Positions 25,809 to 34,413 are shown, counted from the stretch's first letter. The stretch: 64,000 nt of DNA from JAWWBL01 sp033720975 (GCA_033720975.1 JAWWBL010000001.1:1-64000); one strand, 5' to 3'. Numbers and translations are program-made. The notes: generated by a model not told the origin, from the sequence alone.

Positions 25809-25814
25809 ACGATA
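25809..25814 (-). promoter_or_regulatory. -10 element of bcp
   Basis: TATCGT ends 7 nt before the bcp ATG. Confidence 0.5.
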
Positions 25815-25844
25815 CCGCCACCGCCAAGTCAACGACACCGATCG

Positions 25845-26789
25845 TTATGACGCAGCGTCCGCGGCCTTCGCCTCGTCGGACCGCAGGAAAGTGGACCCTC
25901 CCGCCCAGAATCCCAGACCGGCGGGGAGCCAGTAGGACACGACTCGGAACACGAGAATCGGCACCACAGTGGTAGCTGCAGGAAAGCCGTATGCGGCGAG
26001 GATGCCGGCCAGACCGAGCTCGGTTATCCCCGCCCCTCCGGGGGTGCCGGGGAGCCCGCCGATGAGGGCCGAGCCTCCAAAGGCTGCCATCACCTGAAAG
26101 CCGTCTACCCGTATCCCGAAGGCGAGGAGCACCAGATAGAGAGCGGCCGCCTCGAGTCCGATACGGGCCCACACATAGAGCTGAGACTCGAGCTTGGGGA
26201 AGTGGTTGACCATCGAGTCCTTGACCTTGTCCCGAACGAACCTGGGTAGGTAGTTCGAGATGGTCCCGAGACGCCCTGAGCCGAACATGAGGATCAGCCC
26301 GATGCCAAGAACCACAGGAGCGAGAATGACGAGGCTTATCGAGAATCCTCCGATCTCAGCGGTTTCCAGGGGCCGAGCGAAGAGGAGGCCCAGGCCCGTC
26401 AGCATGAGCAGCCCTGCGTAGTTGAGAAGGACGGTCCGCAGTGCCGGCCCTGCCGTCGAGCCCTTGGTCTGGTCTCGCAACGTCCATGCCATCCCCACCG
26501 GGGTGATCGCCCCACCCGCCGGGATGAGACGGGCGATTCCCGCCCCGACCAGAGCGGCCTTGAAAGCGGTCCACGGTGAGACATCCTCACCCGACTCCTG
26601 AATGGACTCGCGGAACAACAGGCCGAAGAACCATTTGGCGGCTATCTGAGAGAGCGCCGCCAGAAGTACCAGCGCCACTGCGAGGTTGCTCAGGGGAGGG
26701 ACCTCGAAATTGGTGACGACCCAGTAGCCGACGGCGATGTAGAGGGCTGCGGCCGTTCCCGCAATCCACATGACCCGTTTCAGCGTCAT
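25845..26789 (-). CDS. flippase-like membrane protein (LPG synthase TM-domain family, UPF0104)
   Basis: A 314-residue integral membrane protein with about eight hydrophobic helices. ARLIPAGGAITPVG and GGLPGTPGGAGITELG are hallmark glycine/proline motifs of the lysylphosphatidylglycerol-synthase transmembrane family, members of which move or modify lipids. The catalytic cytoplasmic domain of MprF is absent. It overlaps plsY by an ATGA, which strengthens a role in phospholipid or glycolipid handling. The specific lipid cannot be read from sequence. Confidence 0.82.
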   Translation of the reverse strand: MTLKRVMWIAGTAAALYIAVGYWVVTNFEVPPLSNLAVALVLLAALSQIAAKWFFGLLFRESIQESGEDVSPWTAFKAALVGAGIARLIPAGGAITPVGMAWTLRDQTKGSTAGPALRTVLLNYAGLLMLTGLGLLFARPLETAEIGGFSISLVILAPVVLGIGLILMFGSGRLGTISNYLPRFVRDKVKDSMVNHFPKLESQLYVWARIGLEAAALYLVLLAFGIRVDGFQVMAAFGGSALIGGLPGTPGGAGITELGLAGILAAYGFPAATTVVPILVFRVVSYWLPAGLGFWAGGSTFLRSDEAKAADAAS

Positions 26790-27451
26790 GAAGTCAGAGG
26801 GTCCTCTGCAGTATCGCCGGGGGCATTGGGATCCTGGTCTGTGTCGTACAAGATCCGCCTCATCGCGAATCCGGACTCGCGGGGGCTATCGGGATTCCCC
26901 TGCACCCGACGCCCCATGAGGATCAACGCCAGGAGCGCCAACATCAGCGACTCCGTGGCAGGGCGCCCCAATGCCACCGCCAGGATCGGAAGCAGAGCCC
27001 AACCAAGGAATCCCGCCAGGCCACCACCGATCTTCCATCCGACGATCGACCAGCCCGCGGTCCAGATCAGATACGGCCAGTAGAGGCCAAGAATCAGCCC
27101 TGCCGAGGTAGCCAACCCACGACCTGATCGGCCCCTCATGAATATCGACCAGTTGTGACCCGCTACAGCGGCAATGCCGGCCAGGCCGGATGCACCGGGG
27201 CCGAGACCCATTTCCGCCGCCACCAACACCGGGGCCGTGCCTTTCAGTCCGTCGAGGAGTCCGGCGACAATCGCCCACGGCAGACCCACCTCACGCTTGA
27301 GGTTGCCCGCTCCGACGTTGCCAGTCCCCACGGTCCTGAGATCGACACCTTTGATCTTCGCCATCACTTGCGAGAACGGGATGGAGCCCAAGAGATAGGC
27401 CCCGAGCATGAGGGCGGGCCAATACACCAACGGCATCGATGGGTTGTCCAT
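26786..27451 (-). CDS. plsY: glycerol-3-phosphate acyltransferase PlsY
   Basis: A 221-residue membrane acyltransferase that acylates glycerol-3-phosphate from acyl-phosphate, the first step of phospholipid synthesis. Three conserved motifs are visible: AYLLGSIPFSQVM, VGTGNVGAGNLKREVG (the GSGNxGATN motif in variant form) and AVAGHNWSIFMRGRSGRGLAT (usually GHxxPxFLxFxGGKGVAT; variant here). The hydrophilic C-terminal tail of about 30 residues is an extension. It leads a two-gene lipid operon with the flippase-like gene. TAGATT ends 8 nt before the ATG. Confidence 0.88.
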   Translation of the reverse strand: MDNPSMPLVYWPALMLGAYLLGSIPFSQVMAKIKGVDLRTVGTGNVGAGNLKREVGLPWAIVAGLLDGLKGTAPVLVAAEMGLGPGASGLAGIAAVAGHNWSIFMRGRSGRGLATSAGLILGLYWPYLIWTAGWSIVGWKIGGGLAGFLGWALLPILAVALGRPATESLMLALLALILMGRRVQGNPDSPRESGFAMRRILYDTDQDPNAPGDTAEDPLTS

Positions 27452-27459
27452 CGAAGCGG

Positions 27460-27465
27460 AATCTA
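27460..27465 (-). promoter_or_regulatory. -10 element of plsY
   Basis: TAGATT ends 8 nt before the ATG; it partly overlaps the 3' end of the upstream histidine kinase gene region. Confidence 0.45.
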
Positions 27466-27466
27466 G

Positions 27467-29149
27467 CTAGTTGGGCCAGGCCTTCCCGCTAAGCGCCTGC
27501 TCCTGTACACGAGCCAGCGTCAGCTCGAGGCGGAAAACGGTTTCTCCGTCGCTGCGGAAGTGCGATAGGGACCCGCCCATCATCTCAGCCAGTTGGCGAG
27601 CCACCGACAGACCCAAGCCCACAGAGCCAGGAACTCCCTGGTGCGAGCTGGCATAGGGCTCGAAGATCCGCTCAGTGTCCTCGTCCGGAACGCCATCTCC
27701 GTCATCTCTCACCTCGAGCCATGCGATTCCTTCTGACGAACCGGACAAGATTCTGAGGGTCGGTCCGCCGTACCGCTCGGCGTTGGTGAGCAGGTTTCGA
27801 ATGATCTGGCGGAGTCGGTTTGGATCGGCCATAACGACATCTGACGACTCCGGGATCTCGGATACACGAACGGTCATTCCCCGCAAGGTGGTGTCAAGGG
27901 CGTCACCGAGGCTGACCGGCTCCGACTCGATCGTGATGTTGCCGCTCTCGACCCGGGCCGCAACGAGCAGATCTTCGACGATGTGCGACATCTCCTCGGC
28001 CTGCCCACTCACCAGGTGCATCAGCTCATCGCGCTCACCCTCGCTAAGTGAGGACCCTGTCATCTCCCGAGTCAGCCCCATCACCGCCGTGAGGGGCGTG
28101 CGAAGTTCGTGGCTCACCCGGGCTATGAATTCGCTCTTGGAGCGGACCAAGTCGGCCATCGCCTCCTGACGGGACCTCATGAGGGTTACATCCGCCATTC
28201 CCACCAAGACTGTGGAACCCGGCACGCCAGACGAAACGTCTACCGACCTCAGCTGCAGCCACATCGGTGTGCCTTTCATGCTGATGGCGGGTGTCTCCTG
28301 CTCAAACACGGACGACCCTTCGTATAGGGCAACCAGCGCGTCGACAAACGCAGGAAGTGTCTCGTCGGTGATCTTGTCCCCGTCCCGGTACCCGAGGAGC
28401 TCCTCAGGCCCATCGGCCTCGAGCAGCGTCACCGCGGCCGAATTAACCCTGACGATCCTCGCCCTGCCGACCGCTCGGCGCACCACTTCTGGATATGCCA
28501 TCAGGAACGGTCGGATCCGCTCAGGCTTGCCGGTGTACTCGGAGCGAACGTAGGCGAGTGCCTTCGACCAGTCTTCCTCCATCACCGCTGTGGGCGAGTG
28601 CTCGAAGAGCATTTGAAACCGGGCGTTCAGAGCCGAGGCAGCCTTGCTGACCGTCATGAAGATCGCAGCCGTGAGCAGGAAGCTGAGCGACATCCCCAGA
28701 CCAAGCCGAAATCCTTCGCCTGAAGCAGTCATCCAAAGTTGGGGAGCGGCGAATAGCCCCACTCCAATGACAGCCAACGCTATGCGTTGGCCGCGGGTCA
28801 CGAAGAGCATGCCTATCGCACAGATCACCACTAGAGATACCGCGGCGGGGAGCAAGGTGTCCTCGGTCCCGGCGACCACCACCCAGACCATCACCACAAT
28901 GGCAGCGCCGACCATGGCAACTCCGGCGTTCTCACGCCTGACCAGCACAAGGGCGGTCATGAAGGAAGCAGCGAGGACAGGAGCGACGGATTGAACGAAC
29001 AGATGAGTCTGTCCCGAGAGGAACCCGGAAACGAGGAAGATCGCCGATGCTGCCCAGGCTGAAGCGGCCCCGACGCGCACCACCCGACGGTGGACATGGG
29101 CCATCTCGCCGGCGGCACCGATCAGCGACTCCGGAAGTGGAGAGGTCAT
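27467..29149 (-). CDS. membrane sensor histidine kinase with PAS domain
   Basis: A 560-residue kinase. Residues 1-170 hold about six membrane helices; a PAS-like domain follows (about 180-330, with VNSAAVTLLEADGPEELLGY). The phospho-acceptor His is in ARVSHELRTPLTAVMGL, and the ATPase has NLLTNAERYGG (N box), VRDDGDGVP (G1) and GLGLSVARQLAEMMGG (G2). No response regulator is encoded beside it, so its partner must lie elsewhere. It is the only gene in its unit; plsY starts 15 nt downstream from its own -10. Confidence 0.9.
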   Translation of the reverse strand: MTSPLPESLIGAAGEMAHVHRRVVRVGAASAWAASAIFLVSGFLSGQTHLFVQSVAPVLAASFMTALVLVRRENAGVAMVGAAIVVMVWVVVAGTEDTLLPAAVSLVVICAIGMLFVTRGQRIALAVIGVGLFAAPQLWMTASGEGFRLGLGMSLSFLLTAAIFMTVSKAASALNARFQMLFEHSPTAVMEEDWSKALAYVRSEYTGKPERIRPFLMAYPEVVRRAVGRARIVRVNSAAVTLLEADGPEELLGYRDGDKITDETLPAFVDALVALYEGSSVFEQETPAISMKGTPMWLQLRSVDVSSGVPGSTVLVGMADVTLMRSRQEAMADLVRSKSEFIARVSHELRTPLTAVMGLTREMTGSSLSEGERDELMHLVSGQAEEMSHIVEDLLVAARVESGNITIESEPVSLGDALDTTLRGMTVRVSEIPESSDVVMADPNRLRQIIRNLLTNAERYGGPTLRILSGSSEGIAWLEVRDDGDGVPDEDTERIFEPYASSHQGVPGSVGLGLSVARQLAEMMGGSLSHFRSDGETVFRLELTLARVQEQALSGKAWPN

Positions 29150-29222
29150 GGCTCTTTATCGACTAAGCCCTAGCGGGAGAACACCGGTCGCTAGACCCAT
29201 TCACGACGGGTGGTTTCGACGT

Positions 29223-29251
29223 TTGAGTTGCCCGATCTGATCTGCTGTATC
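29223..29251 (+). promoter_or_regulatory. candidate promoter of P5C dehydrogenase
   Basis: TTGAGT, a 17-nt spacer and TGTATC lie 35 nt before the ATG. Unlike many genes here, this one has a leader and a GAGAGG ribosome-binding site. Confidence 0.4.
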
Positions 29252-29285
29252 GTCGCGTCTCGCAGCTCCAGATCGAGAGGCGCCA

Positions 29286-30848
29286 ATGGCTTTCAAAATC
29301 ACATACGCAACGATGTCGGCCGACAACGAGGAGCTGAACACTGCGTACGAGAAGGCAGTGGTTGAGGTCGAGTCGAAATTGGGCCAGACCCACGGGGTCA
29401 TAGTCGACGGCGAGTCACGCACCGATCGCGAGCTCTACGAGGAGTTGTCCCCGCTCGACCGAGACATCCTCGTCGGACGCTATGCCCAGGCGACCGAAGA
29501 GGACGTTGATGATGCGGTGGCAGCGGCGAAGCGGTTCGGGCCTGAGTGGGAGAACGTGGGGTGGGAGGCGCGGAGAGATCTGATGCTCCGTGCCGCTGAC
29601 ATCATGGAGGAGCAGACCTTCGAGATATCCGCGCTCATGTCCTACGAGATCGGGAAGAGCCGTCTCGAGGCGCTGGGAGATGTCGCGGAAACGGTTGAGT
29701 TCTTCCGCTACTACTCGAGCCAGATCACCGACCACGACGGATTCGAGATCGAGCTGAACGCGCTCGGCCCCAACGAGAAGAACACCTCGGTTCTCAGGCC
29801 CTACGGCGTGTGGGCCGTCGTGGCGCCGTTCAATTTCCCGATGGCCCTGGCAGCGGGCCCATCCATCGGCGCGCTGATCACAGGAAACACCGTTGTGCTC
29901 AAGCCTTCCAACACCGGCGCCCTGATGGCTTTCGAGTTCTATCGGGTAATGCGCGAGGCCGGCCTGCCTCCTGGCGCTCTCCACATTCTCTCGGGCGCGG
30001 GGAGTGTCGCCGGGGAGTTGCTGACCCACCACGACGACGTGGACGGCATCACCTTCACGGGGTCCTATCCGGTCGGCATGCACCTGCTGAACACGGCGAG
30101 CGCCAAGCGGCCCAAGCCCGTCTCTTGTGAGATGGGTGGGAAGAACCCCGTCATCGTCACCAAATCCGCCGACCTCGACACGGCCACCCAGGGGATCATC
30201 AGGGGGGCTTTCGGGCTTAGCGGTCAGAAGTGCAGCGCCACCTCCCGGGTATACATCGAAGACGACGTATACGACGAGATGGTCGACCGTATCGTGGAGG
30301 CGACGGAGTCCCTGAAGGTGGGAAGCCCCTTTGAACGGGACACCTTCACTGGTCCTGTCATCGATCGACGAGCAGTCGAGCGTTTCCAACGCTCCGTCGA
30401 GGAAGTCGAGAAGTCGGGCGGCGAGGTGCTCGCCGGTGGAGAGGTCCTCACCGACGGCGACCTCGTAAGGGGGTACTTCGTCGAGCCGACCGTGGTGACG
30501 GCACCCCTCGACTCGTGGATCTGGCGCGAAGAGCTCTTCATGCCGTTTCTCACGGTCACCAAGGTCAGAAGCCTCGATGAGGGCATCGCCCTCTCCAACG
30601 ACACTGAGTTCGGCCTCACAGCAGGGCTGTTCTCCAGCGATGACGAGGAGATCGAGAAGTGGTTCTCCCGCATTCAGGCGGGGGTGACATATGTCAACAG
30701 GGCCGCCGGCGCGACCACCGGAGCGTGGCCAGACATTCAGTCCTTCGGAGGATGGAAGGGATCGGGAACCTCAGGAGCGGGTGGTGGCGGTCCGTGGTAT
30801 CTACGTCAATACCTCAGGGAGCAGTCCCGCACCCTGATCAGGCCCTAA
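29286..30848 (+). CDS. pruA: 1-pyrroline-5-carboxylate dehydrogenase (aldehyde dehydrogenase family)
   Basis: A 520-residue ALDH that oxidises glutamate semialdehyde (from P5C) to glutamate. VVAPFNFPMAL, LKPSNTGA, FTGSYPVG, the general base Glu in CEMGGKNP and the nucleophile in GLSGQKCSATSRVY are present. The C-terminal segment (NRAAGATTGAWP, FGGWKGSGTSG, QYLREQSRT) is typical of RocA/PruA rather than generic ALDHs. It pairs functionally with the proline dehydrogenase encoded 17 kb away. Its TAA is interlocked with the stop of the convergent HisA-like gene through CTAA. Confidence 0.88.
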   Translation: MAFKITYATMSADNEELNTAYEKAVVEVESKLGQTHGVIVDGESRTDRELYEELSPLDRDILVGRYAQATEEDVDDAVAAAKRFGPEWENVGWEARRDLMLRAADIMEEQTFEISALMSYEIGKSRLEALGDVAETVEFFRYYSSQITDHDGFEIELNALGPNEKNTSVLRPYGVWAVVAPFNFPMALAAGPSIGALITGNTVVLKPSNTGALMAFEFYRVMREAGLPPGALHILSGAGSVAGELLTHHDDVDGITFTGSYPVGMHLLNTASAKRPKPVSCEMGGKNPVIVTKSADLDTATQGIIRGAFGLSGQKCSATSRVYIEDDVYDEMVDRIVEATESLKVGSPFERDTFTGPVIDRRAVERFQRSVEEVEKSGGEVLAGGEVLTDGDLVRGYFVEPTVVTAPLDSWIWREELFMPFLTVTKVRSLDEGIALSNDTEFGLTAGLFSSDDEEIEKWFSRIQAGVTYVNRAAGATTGAWPDIQSFGGWKGSGTSGAGGGGPWYLRQYLREQSRTLIRP

Positions 30849-31918
30849 CCCTCCTGGAGTCTGATGGTGAGCCCGTCCGGATCGATGATCTCGAGATAAT
30901 CCTCTCGTGCGTCTGGTACGACCCCGATCGTGCCCAGATGGTCCTTCCAGCGGCTCAGATCTTCCACCTGAAAAACGAGGGCCTCGGGCCGGTTTGAAAC
31001 ACCTTCTATCAATTCGATCTGACGACCCTGACTCGCTTCGACCACCGCGGCGTCGCCATCCCGACTCCGCGGGACCCGGGTGAACCCGAGCTTGTCGATG
31101 TAGAAATCGATCGCCTGCTCCATGGAGCTGACGCCAATCGCGGTTCGCACTGCCGTCACCCCACCTGGAGCGACCGACGGCCCTCGCCCCGCCAGGACCT
31201 CCTTGGCCTCTTCGACCGTGAACCTCCCTGCCGTCACTTCGCGGCCCACGACGACCGCCCCCAGACGGCGGCCGGAGCTTTCGAGCTGAGTGAGCCTCGT
31301 GAGGTCCTCGAGGTTGCGGACTCCCCCGGAGGCAATCACCGGCTCCTCGACGATGTCCATCGCCTCGGCAAGGATCCGGTAATTGGGTGGTTCGGAGAGG
31401 GCGTCGCGACCCGCCTCGGTTATGAGGAAGGCAACAGCGCCGGCCGAGGACATCTCGATGAGGACCTCTTCGAGGAATCGACCGCTGTTCTTGGTCCATC
31501 CTCGTGTCGCCAGCTCGTCGTTGTCCCGAACGTCGAGCGAGACGGCGATCTTCCCGGGATGATCCCGGCAGAGGTCCCACACCATCAGCTGGTTCTCGAT
31601 GGCGGCGGTACCCATGACGATCCGCCAGGCGCCGAAGTCGATGAGCCGTTCCGCTTCGCCCTCGGAGCGCACGCCACCGGCGAGCTGGACCGGGATGTCT
31701 ACCGATTCGACGATCCGCGAAAGCAGTTCTCTGTTGCGGTAGTCGCCGTACGCGGCAGCATCGAGATCGACGATGAGGAGGGCGTCCACACCCTGCTGCT
31801 CCCAGTTCTTGGCACGGCTTATCGGGTCGTTGTCGAGGGGGATCGCGTCGGAGATGTCGCCGTGTGGGAGCCGCACCGAAAGCCCACCGAGAATGTTGAT
31901 GCGGGCATACAGATCCAT
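30845..31918 (-). CDS. HisA-like TIM barrel fused to a VOC (glyoxalase-like) domain
   Basis: A 357-residue fusion. Residues 1-242 follow the HisA/HisF barrel: VRLPHGD, IVDLDAA, VQLAGGVRSEGE, VMGTAAIEN, VSLDVRDN, VIASGGVRN and VVVGREVTAG. The second catalytic Asp (D129) is kept, but the first, Asp8 of HisA, is Asn8 (ARINILGG), and the RDGT loop reads RDAL, so normal ProFAR isomerase activity is doubtful. Residues about 255-357 form a VOC unit (SSMEQAIDFYIDKLGF, YLEIIDPDGL). The start is fixed by TACGGT ending 6 nt upstream; an ATG eight codons earlier is an alternative. No other his gene is near. Function unknown. Confidence 0.75.
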   Translation of the reverse strand: MDLYARINILGGLSVRLPHGDISDAIPLDNDPISRAKNWEQQGVDALLIVDLDAAAYGDYRNRELLSRIVESVDIPVQLAGGVRSEGEAERLIDFGAWRIVMGTAAIENQLMVWDLCRDHPGKIAVSLDVRDNDELATRGWTKNSGRFLEEVLIEMSSAGAVAFLITEAGRDALSEPPNYRILAEAMDIVEEPVIASGGVRNLEDLTRLTQLESSGRRLGAVVVGREVTAGRFTVEEAKEVLAGRGPSVAPGGVTAVRTAIGVSSMEQAIDFYIDKLGFTRVPRSRDGDAAVVEASQGRQIELIEGVSNRPEALVFQVEDLSRWKDHLGTIGVVPDAREDYLEIIDPDGLTIRLQEG

Positions 31919-31924
31919 GAAGAG

Positions 31925-31930
31925 ACCGTA
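31925..31930 (-). promoter_or_regulatory. -10 element of the HisA-like/VOC gene
   Basis: TACGGT ends 6 nt before the chosen ATG; repeat copy A lies 40 nt further upstream. Confidence 0.45.
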
Positions 31931-31969
31931 CCGGCCCTTCATTTCTACCGGGTTAACAAGGTCGAAACT

Positions 31970-32019
31970 GCAAACCTCAGGTAGGTAGCGCCCTATACGG
32001 GCGCTAACAGTCTCAAGAA
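31970..32019. repeat. 50-bp intergenic repeat, copy A
   Basis: Identical at 48 of 50 positions to the copy at 60920. The centre is a hairpin, TAGCGCCC-TATAC-GGGCGCTA (8 bp, 5-nt loop). It fills most of the gap between the endonuclease/polymerase gene and the HisA-like gene. Confidence 0.75.
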
Positions 32020-32025
32020 AGCGGA

Positions 32026-33831
32026 TCAGGCGATCCCGAGCGCCTCTTCGGCAGCGTCGAGGGTCTGGCCTCCGTCGAGAACCGGTGCAAACAAGTCGCC
32101 GTACCGCTGAAGCCGGTCCCATAGGTTGGCGATGGTGATCTCGCCGTTTGCCACGGAACCGACCTCGTCCCATGTCAAAGGAACTGATACGGGCGCACCC
32201 GGCAGCGGGCGGACTGAATAGACCGAGGCGACCGTCTGGCCCGAAGCGTTCCGGTTGTGATCGATGAAGACCTTTCCCTTTCGCTTCGGTTTCTCCCAGT
32301 CCATCGTGATGTCGTCGGGGTTGGCTGCGGCGAGATAGGTACCCACCTCCCCGACGAAACGGCGAACTCTCGAGTAATCGTGCACAGGGTCCAGCGGGAC
32401 ATAGACATGCAGCCCCTTCGAGCCGGAGAGCTTGGGATATCCCTTGAGGCCCAACTGCCCTAGGGCAACGCTGAGCAGCTTCGCCCCGGCGCACACCTGG
32501 TCCCAATCAGATCCATCGGCGGGGTCGAAGTCGAACACGGCATAGGAGGGCATTTCGAGTGACCCCTCGGCCGAGTGGAAGGGATGGAACTCGATACACC
32601 CCATGTTGGCGAACCACATCACCGCCTCGGCCGAGTCGGCGAGGAGAAAGTCGATCACCCCACCCTGGGAGTCCGACTCAACCGGAGTCGTCCGCATCCA
32701 GTCTGGCTGATGGCCTGGAGCCCTCTTCTCATAGAAGGAAGGGCCGCCAATCCCGTCGGGGTATCGCGACATCGAAATCGGACGGCCCGCCAGATGGGGA
32801 AGCAGCACTGGTGCCACCGATGTGTAGTACTGGATGAGGTCGCCTTTGGTGTAACCCTCATCGGGGAAGAACACCTTGTCGATGTTGCTGAACGTGATGG
32901 GGCGGTCGATGGCAAGAGGCACAAAACGTTCACCATCCTTGGAAACCCTGACTGGGTTGGGAAACTCGATTGGTGCACTTGCCAAGGGACGCCCATCCGT
33001 AGCGCCAACGCTCCCGATGTGAGCCTGGATCTCCTCCCAGATCAGCCCATGGCTGGCGTTGTCTCGCGCCTCGGAGATGAGGACCATCGGCATCGCCATC
33101 TGCTCGGCGGCCCTGATCAATGGCCCGACCCGCAAACTCCCCTCCCCATAAGGGACGTGGCGGATCTCCCCTGACTTGCCGAACTCGTTGTCGGAGAACT
33201 GGGCTTGGAGGGGGGTGATCATCCATCCAGGGAAGCTGTCGCGGACGAAGCTCAACACAGACTCGAAGGCATCCTGGGAGATCAGCCCGCCCTGGGTCAT
33301 GGCGTGGATGTGGGCCCAGTCGACCACCGGCCTGACAAATGAGAACTCTGCCGCCAGTTGGGCGATGTCGCCGAGGGAGCCGAACTGGCCCCTGTTGCCA
33401 GCCGTCTCCAGGCCCAGCCCCACCCCAAGGTTCTCGATCTTGGCCGCTATGAATTCGATGCGGGAACGCACGCGATTCATCAGCACGGCGGGCTCCTCCC
33501 CATGGGTGGCGCCAAAGTGAGCAACGATGACCGGTGCCCCCAGGGCACGGCCCAGCTTCATGGTGTGCTCGAGAGCATGGGCCGACTGCCGGCCGCGCTC
33601 CTCGTCCTCGATGGTCAGGCCAACGAAATATGGGGCATGCACCGACAACCGGATGCCCCGCTCGGCAGCGAGCTCCCCGAATGCCTCGCAACGCTTCTCC
33701 TTCCAGGGGAAACCCTGGGTGAAGGGAAGCTCCAGCGCACGGTGACCGTGCTCAATCAGGCCGTCCAGGAACGAGACGTCATCCCCGTCGTCGGGAGGCA
33801 GCTCAGAAATGCCGAATCGCAGCGAGAGCAT
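32026..33831 (-). CDS. endonuclease IV-like TIM barrel fused to LigD-type primase-polymerase domain
   Basis: A 601-residue fusion. Residues 1-275 resemble endonuclease IV/xylose-isomerase-like barrels, with candidate metal ligands H65 (VHAPYFV), H105 (VAHFGATH), E142 (LETAGN), D171 and H174 (DWAHIH), H225 and E254 (ISEARD); the usual H-x-H near residue 210 is Q-A-Q. Residues about 300-600 are a LigD polymerase domain: FDFDP (D434, D436), SGSKGLHVY (469-477), FIDHNRN (D524) and RPLPGAPVSVPLTWDEV. Family knowledge: LigD PolDom fills gaps and adds ribonucleotides in NHEJ. No ligase, phosphoesterase or Ku is nearby. Inferred role: abasic-site incision plus gap filling by one polypeptide. Confidence 0.85.
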   Translation of the reverse strand: MLSLRFGISELPPDDGDDVSFLDGLIEHGHRALELPFTQGFPWKEKRCEAFGELAAERGIRLSVHAPYFVGLTIEDEERGRQSAHALEHTMKLGRALGAPVIVAHFGATHGEEPAVLMNRVRSRIEFIAAKIENLGVGLGLETAGNRGQFGSLGDIAQLAAEFSFVRPVVDWAHIHAMTQGGLISQDAFESVLSFVRDSFPGWMITPLQAQFSDNEFGKSGEIRHVPYGEGSLRVGPLIRAAEQMAMPMVLISEARDNASHGLIWEEIQAHIGSVGATDGRPLASAPIEFPNPVRVSKDGERFVPLAIDRPITFSNIDKVFFPDEGYTKGDLIQYYTSVAPVLLPHLAGRPISMSRYPDGIGGPSFYEKRAPGHQPDWMRTTPVESDSQGGVIDFLLADSAEAVMWFANMGCIEFHPFHSAEGSLEMPSYAVFDFDPADGSDWDQVCAGAKLLSVALGQLGLKGYPKLSGSKGLHVYVPLDPVHDYSRVRRFVGEVGTYLAAANPDDITMDWEKPKRKGKVFIDHNRNASGQTVASVYSVRPLPGAPVSVPLTWDEVGSVANGEITIANLWDRLQRYGDLFAPVLDGGQTLDAAEEALGIA

Positions 33832-33880
33832 TGGTAATGCAGGTTACGGCCAACCACGGTCGGGGAATTACCCTTCGTCC

Positions 33881-33953
33881 GGGTCCCTAGCTCAACTGGC
33901 AGAGCACCGGGCTTTTAACCCGTTGGTTGTGGGTTCGAGTCCCACGGGACCCA
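33881..33953 (+). tRNA. tRNA-Lys (anticodon UUU)
   Basis: A full cloverleaf of 73 nt: acceptor GGGTCCC/GGGACCC, D arm GCTC/GAGC, anticodon loop CTTTTAA giving TTT, and T arm GTGGG-TTCGAGT-CCCAC with the expected TTC. The anticodon stem has one C-U mismatch at its base. The 3' CCA is not encoded and must be added after transcription. It is read divergently from the fusion gene. Confidence 0.95.
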
Positions 33954-33991
33954 CAGCACTGTCCCGCCCGATTCGTCTCCGGATCCGGACT

Positions 33992-34333
33992 TCACATCGA
34001 GCGGGATGGGCGTGACAGCCAGAGGCCGATTATCGCCACTGCGGCCAGGACCAGAAAGATGATCTGAAACTCCTCTCCGAGGAGGAAGATTGCGATCAAC
34101 ACCAATGCGACCGGATAGAGCAACAGTGCCCTCCAGGCGGAAGCGTCACCACTTCGGAGGGGACGCACCGCCATCGCCAGAGCAACGGCCGAGATGACGA
34201 TAACCGCGATCCCCATCACTCGATCCTCCGGCTCTGCGACCGCGGGATAGATCCCGCTGAGCAGTATGAGACCAGCGACTACGGCTACAAGAAGCCAGCC
34301 TTTCCCGGTCTTCGTCGTTGATTGCGGTTGCAT
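33992..34333 (-). CDS. small membrane protein of unknown function
   Basis: A 113-residue protein with four hydrophobic stretches (WLLVAVVAGLILLSGIYP, IAVIVISAVALAMAV, LLYPVALVLIAIFLL, IIFLVLAAVAIIGLWL) and short polar connectors, so probably four membrane helices. No recognised family. ATG was chosen over the GTG one codon earlier because GAGGTGAC lies just upstream. Its promoter must share the divergent gap with the DUF4331 gene. Confidence 0.65.
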   Translation of the reverse strand: MQPQSTTKTGKGWLLVAVVAGLILLSGIYPAVAEPEDRVMGIAVIVISAVALAMAVRPLRSGDASAWRALLLYPVALVLIAIFLLGEEFQIIFLVLAAVAIIGLWLSRPSRSM

Positions 34334-34396
34334 CACGTCACCTCACGTCAGTCTGGCCTTCTCCAAAGTTGTAGCACACCAGCTCGACCGTTGATC

Positions 34397-34413
34397 GGGG
34401 GGGACCGCCCCCC
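34397..34413. other. G6/C6 hairpin in the divergent gap before the DUF4331 gene
   Basis: GGGGGG and CCCCCC pair around a 5-nt loop. The surrounding gap of about 255 nt must hold two divergent promoters, which I could not identify with confidence; the hairpin could be regulatory or an insulator. Confidence 0.3.

Noticed and set aside
31919..32506. Upstream extension of the HisA-like frame deep into the polymerase-fusion gene
   Set aside because: It would overlap the end of a gene on the same strand by almost 500 nt and cross repeat copy A; the start supported by TACGGT and the barrel's first strand lies at 31918.
33881..33953. tRNA-Lys as an attachment site for an integrated element
   Set aside because: No integrase and no repeated tRNA 3' end were seen in the flanks.
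33809..34015. Short plus-strand open frame over the tRNA-Lys region
   Set aside because: It is an accidental translation of the tRNA gene and its flanks.
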